From contig CAZEJR010000023.1 of NCBI GenBank assembly GCA_964512675.1, forward strand, positions 1 to 33,695: a stretch of DNA of 33,695 nt, written 5' to 3'. The number at the start of each line of letters is the position of its first letter. Positions within the stretch are counted from its first letter, which is position 1. The position numbers and the translations under genes were made by a program. Positions 15,944 to 23,950 of this stretch are shown here, in pieces. The notes below the pieces were generated by a model, which was given only the letters and a program-made list of their open reading frames with translations, made no database searches and was not told the DNA's origin. The stretch is from A07HB70 sp964512675. Lineage in GTDB: Archaea > Halobacteriota > Halobacteria > Halobacteriales > Haloferacaceae.

Positions 15944-17064
15944 TCGCACAGCCGCTCTCCAGTCGGGCGAAAGAACCGCAGGTCGGACGGACGCCACCGG
16001 AGCGCGACCGGGTCGCCGCGCTCGAACTCCGGGTCGTCCCGCGCGCTGTACTCCGCGAACGGCTCGACCGTGCCGCCGCTCCCCTCGACCGCGACGTAGT
16101 ACCGCACGGACGTCCCGCGGTACAGCACGTCGCTCACCCGACCGGCGGCGCGCCCGTCGCCGTCGCTCCGGACGGTGCCGGACTGTCGCCCGGGGTCGAT
16201 CGTGTCGGCTGCAGGGACGAGGTCGAGGGCGTCGGGCCGGACGGAGACGGCGACCGGCTCGTCGACGACCCCGGCCGGGAGCGGGAGGTCGCCGAGCGGC
16301 GTCCGGACGGCGCCGTCGACGACCGGTCCTTCGAACACCGTCGTCTTCCCGAGGAACTCCTCGACGAACCGGCTCCGCGGCTGGTCGTACACCTCGCGCG
16401 GCGTGCCGACCTGGACCAGCTGCCCGTCGCGCATCACACCGACGCGGTCGCCGAGCGCGAACGCCTCGTCTTGGTCGTGTGTGACGTGCAGCATCGTCGT
16501 CCCGACGCGGCCGTGGAGCTCGGCGAGCGCGCGCTGGAGGCGACCGCGCAGGCGCTTGTCGAGGCTCGAGAGCGGCTCGTCCAGCAGGAGGACCCCCGGG
16601 TCGACGGCCAGCGACCGGGCGAGCGCGACACGCTGTTTCTGTCCCCCCGACAGCTCGTCGGGGTAGCTGTCGGCGTGGTCGGCCACCTCGACGCTCTCCA
16701 GCAGCTCCCTGGCCTGTTCGTGTCGCGCCTCGCGGTCGACTCCCGACATCTTCGGCCCGAACGCGACGTTCTCGAGCGCGGTCTTGCGGGGGAACAGCGC
16801 CCAGTCCTGGAAGACTATCGAGGTGTCGCGCCGGGCCGGCGGTCGGTCGGTGACGTCCTCGCCGCCGACGACGACCCGGCCCGCGGTCGGGTCGGTCAGT
16901 CCGGCGACGGCCCGGAGCGTCGTGGTCTTGCCACAGCCGGAGGGGCCGAGCAGGCAGAACAGCTCACCGGCCTCGACAGAGAGGTCGACCCCGCCGACGG
17001 CCACCGTCTCCCCGTACGCGACACGGAGGCCGTCGAGTCGAACCGGTTTCGGGGTCGGGGACAT
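15940..17064 (-). CDS. ABC importer ATPase (PotA-like)
   Basis: A 374-residue ATPase. Walker A is GPSGCGKT (40-47), the Q-loop is FQDWALFP (Gln86), the signature is LSGGQ (138-142), Walker B is LLLDEP (159-164), the D-loop is SSLD and the switch is His196. The C-terminal 130 residues form a TOBE domain, as in PotA/FbpC/UgpC importers. All catalytic residues are intact. It starts with ATG at 17064, 4 nt after the binding-protein stop, and overlaps permease 1. Confidence 0.95.
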   Translation of the reverse strand: MSPTPKPVRLDGLRVAYGETVAVGGVDLSVEAGELFCLLGPSGCGKTTTLRAVAGLTDPTAGRVVVGGEDVTDRPPARRDTSIVFQDWALFPRKTALENVAFGPKMSGVDREARHEQARELLESVEVADHADSYPDELSGGQKQRVALARSLAVDPGVLLLDEPLSSLDKRLRGRLQRALAELHGRVGTTMLHVTHDQDEAFALGDRVGVMRDGQLVQVGTPREVYDQPRSRFVEEFLGKTTVFEGPVVDGAVRTPLGDLPLPAGVVDEPVAVSVRPDALDLVPAADTIDPGRQSGTVRSDGDGRAAGRVSDVLYRGTSVRYYVAVEGSGGTVEPFAEYSARDDPEFERGDPVALRWRPSDLRFFRPTGERLCE

Positions 17065-17068
17065 CGGG

Positions 17069-18172
17069 CTACGAGGCGGTGATCCGGGTGAACCGGTCGG
17101 AGAGCGTCGACTTGTGTGCGGAGAGCTGCTCCGAGTCTCCGAGGACGAAGAAGTCGGCCAGCTCGTCGTCCGTCTCCGGGTAGCGACCCTGGACCCGGTC
17201 GGCGTAGCTCCCGACCACCTCGCGGTTCGCGGGGACGTAGTAGCCGTTCTGGTGCCAGTCGGTCTGGATCTCCGTCCGGAGCATGAAATCGAGGAACCGC
17301 TCGGCCTCGTCCCGACGGTCGGTGTTCGTCACGGCGAAGTTGGTGAAGTAGCCCGGCGACTGCTCCGGGAGCAGCATCCGGTAGTTCTTCTCCGGTCGGG
17401 CGTCGATGCCGGCGAGCCCCGACGCGTAGTAGAACGCGCCGTACTCGATCTGACCGCCGTCGAGCGCCGACCAGACGTCCGCGCCGCCGCGGTACCACGT
17501 CGCGACGTTCTGCGCGAGGTCCTCGAGTGTCGCGAACATCGGGTCGTACATCTCCGGGTCGTACACCTCCTCGACGCCGGGTGCGGCGTCGGTCAGGAGC
17601 GCCGCGATGAGCAGCGGGTTCTTCCAGTAGCCGCCGTTCATGCCGGCGGGCGCGTCGACGGTGGCGAACTCGCTCCACGTCTCGGCGTGCGGGCTGCCCT
17701 CCTCGTAGACGATGCCGAGGACGCCGCCCTCGCCGGGGACACCGTACTCGTCGGTGCGGTACTCCCGGAAGAACGGCCAGACGTCCTCGACGTTCGGGAC
17801 GTTCTCGTACCTGACCGGGCTGAGGAGGTCCTCGTTCCGGGCCGAGAGGTAGTTGAACCCGGCCAGCCCGATCACGTCGTACGGCGGGTCGCTGTCGCCC
17901 TGGTCGGCTGCGCGGAGCTTCGACACCCGGTTGCTCCACGCCTTCGAGACGTTCACCGTCGTCCCCGTCTCTGCCTCGTACGCGTCGGCGACCGTCTCTT
18001 CGAACACGTCGCCGTACGCGCCGCCGTAGACCGAGACGGTCAGTTCGTCGACCCCACTCCCGGTCCCCGTGACGCCGGCACACCCGGCGAGCGCGACGGC
18101 GGATCCGCCGAGCGCGCCGAGCACGGCCCGCCTGCTCGTCGCTCGTTCTCCGCGGGCTGTCCGCTCGAACAT
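17069..18172 (-). CDS. Tat-exported lipoprotein, ABC solute-binding protein (PotD-like)
   Basis: A 367-residue substrate-binding protein. The N-terminus has a twin-arginine signal (ATSRRAVLGALGG, Arg14-Arg15) and a lipobox LAGC with Cys31, so it is exported folded and anchored by lipid. The mature part begins with VDELTVSVYGGAYGDVFEE and has the PYDVIGLAGFNYLSARN region of the polyamine/iron/thiamine binding-protein class. The specific substrate cannot be read from the sequence. ATG at 18172 is chosen because it places the signal correctly and has a CTCTTACC box about 28 nt upstream. First gene of the importer operon. Confidence 0.93.
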   Translation of the reverse strand: MFERTARGERATSRRAVLGALGGSAVALAGCAGVTGTGSGVDELTVSVYGGAYGDVFEETVADAYEAETGTTVNVSKAWSNRVSKLRAADQGDSDPPYDVIGLAGFNYLSARNEDLLSPVRYENVPNVEDVWPFFREYRTDEYGVPGEGGVLGIVYEEGSPHAETWSEFATVDAPAGMNGGYWKNPLLIAALLTDAAPGVEEVYDPEMYDPMFATLEDLAQNVATWYRGGADVWSALDGGQIEYGAFYYASGLAGIDARPEKNYRMLLPEQSPGYFTNFAVTNTDRRDEAERFLDFMLRTEIQTDWHQNGYYVPANREVVGSYADRVQGRYPETDDELADFFVLGDSEQLSAHKSTLSDRFTRITAS

Positions 18173-18254
18173 TCGTACTGGAGCGTCGGGCCGGGCTGGT
18201 AAGAGCCTCACGCTCTCGCGCGCACCCCCGACCGGCCGGTCGGTTTCGCGGCTG

Positions 18255-19160
18255 TCACCCGTCTCTCTCCGTCGCGGCGCTCCGACCGTTCGCCGCTCGC
18301 CCTCTGTCGCGACAGACCAGCACGACGCCGGCCAGCACCAGTCCCCCGCCGCCGACGACTGCGGGCGTCACCCGTTCGCCCAGGAGGAGTGCGCCGAGTG
18401 CGACGGTCACGACCGGTTCGGCGGTGCTGACGACGCCGACGCGGCCCGCCTCCAGCCGCGAGACACCCTCGTAGAACAGCAGGTGTGGCAGCACCGTCGA
18501 GAGAACGACGATACCGGCGACGATCCCCCACCCGTCGGCGGTGGCCGGAAGCGCGAGGCCGCCGTCGAGAACGCCGTAGACACCCATGCTCAGCGTCGTC
18601 CCGACGAGCACCCCGAGCATCACGCCCGGTGGGGACGCCGACGGGACGACCGACCGGCTCCCGGCGGTGTACGCCGCGTAACACGCCGCCGCGGCCAGCG
18701 CGAGCGCCACGCCCGTCCGGTCGGCACCCCCGGCGCCCGTCGAGACGACGAGCGCGACGCCAGCCGTCGTGAGACAGAGCGCGACGACCCGGCTCCGGGT
18801 GACCGACTCGTCGAGAGCGACGGCGCCGAGACCGACGACCACAGCCGGGTACGTGTAGAGGACGATGGTCGCCAGCCCGGCGGTGAGCGAGCGCAGAGAG
18901 CGGAAGTACGCGAGCGTCATCAGCGCGTAGACGACGCCCAAGCCGAGTGTCGCGGCGCGGCCCCGGCGCGTCGGCGGGAGTGACCAGCCCCGGAGCGCCC
19001 CCACGCCGGCGACGGCGACGGTGGCGAACGCGAACCGTGTCGGGAGGAGCGTCGAGAGCGGGAGTCCGATCCGGGCCGCCGCCTCGCCGAAGACCCCGAT
19101 TGTGCCGAACCCGGCGGCTGCGGCGACCACCAGCAGCGTCCCCTCTGTCGACTCGCGCAC
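18255..19160 (-). CDS. EamA/DMT-family transporter
   Basis: A 301-residue integral membrane protein with about ten helices in two similar halves (EamA repeats, about 8-140 and 150-285). The second repeat has LEAGRVGVVSTAEPVVTV, the family hallmark. Such proteins usually export amino acids or other metabolites; the substrate is unknown. It starts with GTG at 19160, since no ATG lies near the first helix. It lies 60 nt after the haloperoxidase gene on the same strand and could be co-transcribed with it, and 82 nt before the importer operon, which has its own promoter. Confidence 0.9.
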   Translation of the reverse strand: MRESTEGTLLVVAAAAGFGTIGVFGEAAARIGLPLSTLLPTRFAFATVAVAGVGALRGWSLPPTRRGRAATLGLGVVYALMTLAYFRSLRSLTAGLATIVLYTYPAVVVGLGAVALDESVTRSRVVALCLTTAGVALVVSTGAGGADRTGVALALAAAACYAAYTAGSRSVVPSASPPGVMLGVLVGTTLSMGVYGVLDGGLALPATADGWGIVAGIVVLSTVLPHLLFYEGVSRLEAGRVGVVSTAEPVVTVALGALLLGERVTPAVVGGGGLVLAGVVLVCRDRGRAANGRSAATERDG

Positions 19161-19220
19161 CTCCGGCCGACGGGACGGAACCCTGGTGGCAGTTTCGGTC
19201 GTCGCGGGCGACTCGCCGCC

Positions 19221-20930
19221 TCAGGCGTCCCGACTCGTCGCCTCGCGCCGGAGGTCGTCGAGCGTCGCGGGCGACACCTCGCGGGTCGCGTCCGCGCCGT
19301 ACTCGAGGTACGGCTTGAACGTCGGTCGGATCGACTCGTCGGCGTCGAAGTCGCGCTCGAACACGTCGGCCATCACCCCGACGGCCACCTGTTCGCCGAG
19401 CTTCACCCCCTGGTGGTGGTCGCTGTAGTAGTGGACGCCCGCGAACATCCGCGCGAGCCCGACGTTCGACATCAGCTTGTCTATCTCCTGGTAGACGCCG
19501 GTGTGTCCCGCGGGCACCGGTACCGTGTCGCGGCCCCGTCCGTCCGCCGTCGGGACGTAGTAGTCCTCCCACGGCCACGCGACGTCGGTGAACCACGTCT
19601 TGAGCACGGTGCCGCAGGCGCCCGCGATGACGGAGTGACCGCTCGGGTACGCCGGGTGGACCGGCGACCCCTCGACGTAGGCCGTCGAGAGGTAGTCCGC
19701 GTCGCCGTCCCTGACCGCGAGTATCTCCGCGTCGGTCAGGAGCGAGGAGATGCCGAAGTCGGCGCCGAGGCGCCGCTGGGCGTGGAGCCGTCCGGCGTAG
19801 GTCTCCGGGCGGCACCGGAAGTGGACGTAGTACTTCTGGTAGAACGCGGCCAGCAGGGCCTGGCGACAGACGCGCGTGAGCATGTCGAACAGGCCGACCG
19901 GCCCGGTGCCGGTGTAGTCGAACACGTTGCCGTCGCCGCGGCTGCTGTACGGCAGGCCGGGGTCGAAGTCGACGTCGCCGAGCAGGTGGACCGCCGGGAT
20001 GATATACTCCTGGAACGGCGGCTCGGCGTTGACGATCGTCGCGAGATGTCGCGGCGCCGCGATCGGCCCCTGGTCGTCGCCCGGCGGCTTCTTCGGGTTC
20101 GTCTCCGCTGCGTACTCGCCTCTCCCCTCGAGGGTGTCCAGCCACGCCGCCTGCGTGTCGTTGTAGTCCTCGCCGGCGGGGTAGCGGAGGTACTCCTGAC
20201 TGGCGTTCAGCGCCCAGAGCTTCAGTTCGCGCAGCAGGAACTGCGAGACGTACGGCCCCCAGTCCACCTCGTCGGTGTCCGCCTCGACGAACAGACGGTC
20301 CGTGTCGTACCACCAGCCGTCGAGCGCGTCGTCGCCGGTCGCCGCCGTCAGGTCCGCCTCGAGCGCCTCCAGAACGTCGTCGGGTACACCGACGGCGTCG
20401 CTCCCGGGCTCGTGCGGCCACTCGACGAACGGCACGTCCCGTACCTGCTCCATCGCGTAGACGTCGACCATCTCGGCGGCGTTGCGCGCCCGCCGCGGGT
20501 CCGGTGCCGGGGGCATGATCCCGCGCCACGGATCCATCCCGGAGAGGTTGACGCTGTGGACGCCGGGGACGCCGATGAACAGGCGCTCGCCGCCTCGCTC
20601 GAACTCGTCGATGTCGGCGAGCGACGACCGGTCGCGGATCGGGTCGCGGTAGTTCCTCAACATCCGGTCGACGGGGACGAACCCCTCCGGATACCGCCGT
20701 CCCTCGTCGTCTCGCTCCAGCGGCATCCCCTTCGTGAACACGAACGGTGCCACCTCGTGGCCGTGGAGCGCCACCGTCTCATCGTACGCGTCCTCGACCG
20801 GCTGTTCGACGGGGTCCGGCTCGCCCACCAGCTGTGGGTCGTCGACGAACGTGTTCACCGAGTCGACGCCTCGCTCCCGTGCCACCAGCCTGATGCGATC
20901 CTCCAGCCCGAACGCCGCCCTCGGAGCCAT
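19221..20930 (-). CDS. vanadium-dependent haloperoxidase (algal bromoperoxidase type)
   Basis: A 569-residue protein of the PAP2/vanadium haloperoxidase superfamily. Family members oxidise halides with H2O2 using bound vanadate. The complete vanadate site is visible: Lys366 and Arg374 (QKYYVHFRCRPE), Ser430-Gly431-His432 (YPSGHS), Arg494 and the vanadium-ligating His500 (ARMFAGVHYYSD), with Asp504. The Lys-to-Arg spacing of 8 and Arg-to-His spacing of 6 match algal bromoperoxidases. His425, seven residues before His432, occupies the position where bromoperoxidases carry His and fungal chloroperoxidases carry Phe. There is no Tat or Sec signal, so it appears cytoplasmic. ATG at 20930 has CTTAATA about 27 nt upstream. 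Confidence 0.88.
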   Translation of the reverse strand: MAPRAAFGLEDRIRLVARERGVDSVNTFVDDPQLVGEPDPVEQPVEDAYDETVALHGHEVAPFVFTKGMPLERDDEGRRYPEGFVPVDRMLRNYRDPIRDRSSLADIDEFERGGERLFIGVPGVHSVNLSGMDPWRGIMPPAPDPRRARNAAEMVDVYAMEQVRDVPFVEWPHEPGSDAVGVPDDVLEALEADLTAATGDDALDGWWYDTDRLFVEADTDEVDWGPYVSQFLLRELKLWALNASQEYLRYPAGEDYNDTQAAWLDTLEGRGEYAAETNPKKPPGDDQGPIAAPRHLATIVNAEPPFQEYIIPAVHLLGDVDFDPGLPYSSRGDGNVFDYTGTGPVGLFDMLTRVCRQALLAAFYQKYYVHFRCRPETYAGRLHAQRRLGADFGISSLLTDAEILAVRDGDADYLSTAYVEGSPVHPAYPSGHSVIAGACGTVLKTWFTDVAWPWEDYYVPTADGRGRDTVPVPAGHTGVYQEIDKLMSNVGLARMFAGVHYYSDHHQGVKLGEQVAVGVMADVFERDFDADESIRPTFKPYLEYGADATREVSPATLDDLRREATSRDA

Positions 20931-20953
20931 ACTCAGCCTGTCATTATAGCTCG

Positions 20954-20960
20954 TATTAAG
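20954..20960 (-). promoter_or_regulatory. TATA-like element for the haloperoxidase gene
   Basis: CTTAATA on the minus strand lies in an AT-rich island (about 20941-20985), placing a transcription start at or next to the ATG at 20930. Confidence 0.55.
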
Positions 20961-20962
20961 TT

Positions 20963-21190
20963 TTAGGTTGACATTTTGCGGGCGTACCCTGTCACGCTGG
21001 ACTCGTCCCGCCGTCGACAGGGAGAGACAGCGCCGCGGCCTCGACGCCCGCGTCGGACCGTCTCCCGTTCGGCGTCGTAGACGTACACCTCGCCGTCGAC
21101 GAACGCGACCCCCGTGTGGCGACCGAGGTCGACCGCGTCGACCCCGGCTGTACGGTCGTCCGTCGTCCGGGTCGCGACGCTCCCGCTCAT
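20963..21190 (-). CDS. small uncharacterised protein upstream of the haloperoxidase
   Basis: A 75-residue frame. The first 45 residues look halophilic and strand-rich (VDAVDLGRHTGVAFVDGEVYVYDAE), vaguely like short haloarchaeal DUF7331-type proteins. The rest is Arg-rich and less convincing. It ends 32 nt before the haloperoxidase ATG on the same strand, so it could lead that operon, but its end overlaps the haloperoxidase TATA region. Not firmly recognised. Confidence 0.4.
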   Translation of the reverse strand: MSGSVATRTTDDRTAGVDAVDLGRHTGVAFVDGEVYVYDAERETVRRGRRGRGAVSPCRRRDESSVTGYARKMST

Positions 21191-21192
21191 CT

Positions 21193-21210
21193 ACGGGCCA
21201 CCAGGCCCGT
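21193..21210. other. perfect 7-bp hairpin next to the small ORF start
   Basis: ACGGGCC, a 4-nt loop ACCA, then GGCCCGT (plus strand), 2 nt before the ATG at 21190 of the small minus-strand ORF. It could be an operator or an mRNA structure hiding the start codon. Confidence 0.4.
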
Positions 21211-21508
21211 GCTCGAAAGAGCGTCTTCGCAGCTTCGTCCGGACTGTGACCCAACTTCGGCTCGACGGCCCGCCGGATCGCCGTCCCGGCAGCCGCTCGG
21301 CTGGGCCCGGCGGCGACAGAGACGGGCTGTTGGCGACGGGGTGCCGTGTCGAACGGCGCGCAAGCGCGCCCGTGGACGGTCGGCTCCGTGTCCCGGCGTG
21401 TCGACCGGGACGCGGCTGCGCCGCCCGGCACCCTCGACGGCGAGCCGGCGCGCGGCGAGCAGACAGCCGACTCGGCGCCACGGCCCGCGCCGCCGGCGTG
21501 AGGACAGA
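21211..21508. other. 298-nt region between dabA and the small ORF
   Basis: I see no gene, promoter-like AT island or repeat here. Confidence 0.55.
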
Positions 21509-23950
21509 TCAGTCGTCGACAGCCGGCGTCGGTGTCGTCGCCTCGCCTGGCGCCGGTGCCCACTCCAGGCCGCCGTCGTAGTCGAACGCGCGGTGGTCAC
21601 GCGTCGGGTCGACGACCGTCAGCGAGAGCCAGCCGTTGTCCAGTAGCTCGGCGACCGCCTCCTCGTCGCCCAGCACCTCTGTCACGCGCTCGACGGGCGC
21701 GTGGACCACCGTCGAGAGCCTGAGCGGCTGGTGGTGCGGCTCGCCGGCTGCGCTCGCGACCGACTGGTGGGGCAGGCCGGTCGTCAGGTCGCCGCCGTTG
21801 CCCTGGTAGACGCCGACGTTTCCGACGGGGTTGTGGGTCACTTTCGACCCGCTCCCGTAGGTCGCGTTGTCGACCGTCGCGAAGTAGTACTGTGCGCTGA
21901 TCCACTGTGTGACGACCACCGGACCGCCCACGATAGCCGCGAGGGCGTCGCCGTCCGGGTCGGTCTGCCAGTCGTACGAGTGGAGGAACACCCGTCCGTC
22001 CAGGTCGAGCCCGTCGGTGAGCTCGCGCGGTCCGACGACGAACCCGGCGTTACCGGCCAGACCCCACTCCGGGCGCGTCTCGGCCCAGTCGGCGGCGCGG
22101 CGCTCCGCCTCGCGCACGCCCGCCTCGACGTCGGTGCTCCCGTCGCCGACGCGCTCGGCTGCCGCACCCTCCCGGGCAGCCGCGAGGTCGGCGCGGAGGC
22201 GCTCGAGGTCCGCCGCGTGGCTCTCGGGAACGTCGGCGGCGTACAGCTCGACCTCGTCGGTCGTCGTGGTGTGTTCGCCCGCGACGAAGACGGTGTCCTC
22301 GGGAATCTCGACCCCGCGCTCCCGGAGACTGGCCCTGACCGCCTCGTCGTTGCAGATCGCAGCGAGGACACGTGCGCTCGGGCCGCCGGGGTTGCCGGCG
22401 CAGGCGCCGCAGTCGAGGCTCGCGTCGAACGGGTTGTTCGTCGTCTCGCCCGCGTGGCCGACGAGTGCGACGACGCGGCTGAACCGCTTCCAGCCGATCA
22501 GGTCGAACGCCGTCGCGGCGTACTCGACTCGCTCCTCGTGCGTGAGTCCCGCGGGGAGGTCGCCGTCCGCGTCGCCGCCGTCGAGCGCCGGCGCGCAGAA
22601 CTCGTGGCTGTCGGGCACGCGCCGGTCGACCGCACCGAGGAGGTCTCCGACCCGCGCCGGCACGAGTGTCCGTGCGGCGAGCGCGGCCCCGTAGCCGACA
22701 CCGGCGCTCTCGACGAAGCTGAACGCGGTCGCGGCGTTCGACCGCAGCCGCTCGACCGTCGTCCGTCCGGCGTCGACGGCGGCGCGCCACCGGTCGTGTT
22801 CGTCGCGCCCGTCGCGTCCGGTCGGCTCCTCCGCGACGCGGTGCCGTGCGTCGAGGATCGGCGGGCAGGCGTCGACGGTCACCTCGTCCCCGTAGCCGTC
22901 GTAGCGCGTCGGCACGCCGAAGAACCCGGCGTAGCCGTGAGTCTCGTAGTCGCCCGTGGCCTCGAGGTGCCGGCGAACGACCTCCGAGCGGGTGTCGATA
23001 CAGAACACCAGCTGTGCGTCCGGACGGTCGCGCTCTGTCTCCCGCTTGAGCGACTCGCTCGCCTCCGTCAGCGGGTCGACCAGCGCCGCCCGGTAGCTCG
23101 CCTCCCACGCGCGCAACCAGACCTCGGGGAGCGGGACCCTGTCGTCGGTCGGTCGAGGCGGCTCCCCCGTCCGGTCGTCGTCTCGGCTGTCTGCTGGGTC
23201 GTCTGGCACGAGCGTCGCGCCGAACAGGTCGACGAGCGTCAGGCGGACGGCGAGGTAGCCCGACAGGCTGATCGGGTACGCCGACTGCCAGGCGCCGTCG
23301 TCCGCGGCCCGGCGCTTGACCAGCCCCGTCCAGCCGGAGAGCGCGGCGAGGTGGTGCTCGACGACGTCCGTCCGGCGGTCGACCGGACAGTCGGCGAGGT
23401 GCGCGCGGATCGCGTCGGCGGGGTCGTCCGGGAGGGCGGCGACCGTACCGTCGTCCGGAATCTCGCCGTCGTGGCGCGCCACGGTCCGGAACGCCGCGTA
23501 GAAGCCGCGGTCGCGGTTCGGCATCGGCCACGCCGCCCGTCCCTCGTCGAGGAAGGCAGACAGCCACTTCGACAGGACCCCGTCGACACGGTCCGCCGCC
23601 GTCGCCGTCGCCGTCTCCGTCTCCGGCGGCCCCTCCGTGTCGTCAGACGTCGCCTCGGCCATCCGGTCGAGCGTCGCCTCCGGGTCGGCGTCGTACCCGT
23701 GTGCGGCCAGTTCGTCGCGTATCCTCTCTGGGTCGACCCGACCGGCTGCCCACGCGCGACGAAAGACGGCTGCGCTCGGGTACCCGTCGCCGCCGAGGAG
23801 GCGACCGCCCTCGGCGACGGCCTCGTGAAACGGCCGGTCCTCGAAGCCGGCGAGCGGGTTCGCCGTCACGAACGAGTGGAGTGGCCACGTGGCCCCGACC
23901 GACGCCGCCGCCGCCGCGACGCGCTCCTCGACGGCGGTCTCAGGAGCCAT
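21509..23950 (-). CDS. dabA: DabA, carbonic-anhydrase-like subunit of the DAB CO2/bicarbonate pump (DUF2309)
   Basis: An 813-residue protein of the DUF2309/DabA family. In Halothiobacillus, DabA is a cytoplasmic zinc subunit that hydrates CO2 directionally while DabB supplies cation-gradient energy. The zinc-site residues are visible: Cys317 and Asp319 (VFCIDTRSE), His499 (GHAGETTNNPF) and Cys514 (LDCGACAG). The His-to-Cys spacing of 15 matches the characterised enzyme, and Arg321 follows the Asp. The conserved N-terminal WPLHSFVTANPLAGF is also present. It starts with ATG at 23950, overlapping the dabB 3' end by 11 nt. Full-length and apparently functional. Confidence 0.95.
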   Translation of the reverse strand: MAPETAVEERVAAAAASVGATWPLHSFVTANPLAGFEDRPFHEAVAEGGRLLGGDGYPSAAVFRRAWAAGRVDPERIRDELAAHGYDADPEATLDRMAEATSDDTEGPPETETATATAADRVDGVLSKWLSAFLDEGRAAWPMPNRDRGFYAAFRTVARHDGEIPDDGTVAALPDDPADAIRAHLADCPVDRRTDVVEHHLAALSGWTGLVKRRAADDGAWQSAYPISLSGYLAVRLTLVDLFGATLVPDDPADSRDDDRTGEPPRPTDDRVPLPEVWLRAWEASYRAALVDPLTEASESLKRETERDRPDAQLVFCIDTRSEVVRRHLEATGDYETHGYAGFFGVPTRYDGYGDEVTVDACPPILDARHRVAEEPTGRDGRDEHDRWRAAVDAGRTTVERLRSNAATAFSFVESAGVGYGAALAARTLVPARVGDLLGAVDRRVPDSHEFCAPALDGGDADGDLPAGLTHEERVEYAATAFDLIGWKRFSRVVALVGHAGETTNNPFDASLDCGACAGNPGGPSARVLAAICNDEAVRASLRERGVEIPEDTVFVAGEHTTTTDEVELYAADVPESHAADLERLRADLAAAREGAAAERVGDGSTDVEAGVREAERRAADWAETRPEWGLAGNAGFVVGPRELTDGLDLDGRVFLHSYDWQTDPDGDALAAIVGGPVVVTQWISAQYYFATVDNATYGSGSKVTHNPVGNVGVYQGNGGDLTTGLPHQSVASAAGEPHHQPLRLSTVVHAPVERVTEVLGDEEAVAELLDNGWLSLTVVDPTRDHRAFDYDGGLEWAPAPGEATTPTPAVDD

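Noticed and set aside
19221..20930. Plain PAP2 acid phosphatase instead of haloperoxidase
   Set aside because: The Lys/Arg spacing, the His425 position and the full length match algal haloperoxidases better; phosphatase activity is not excluded.
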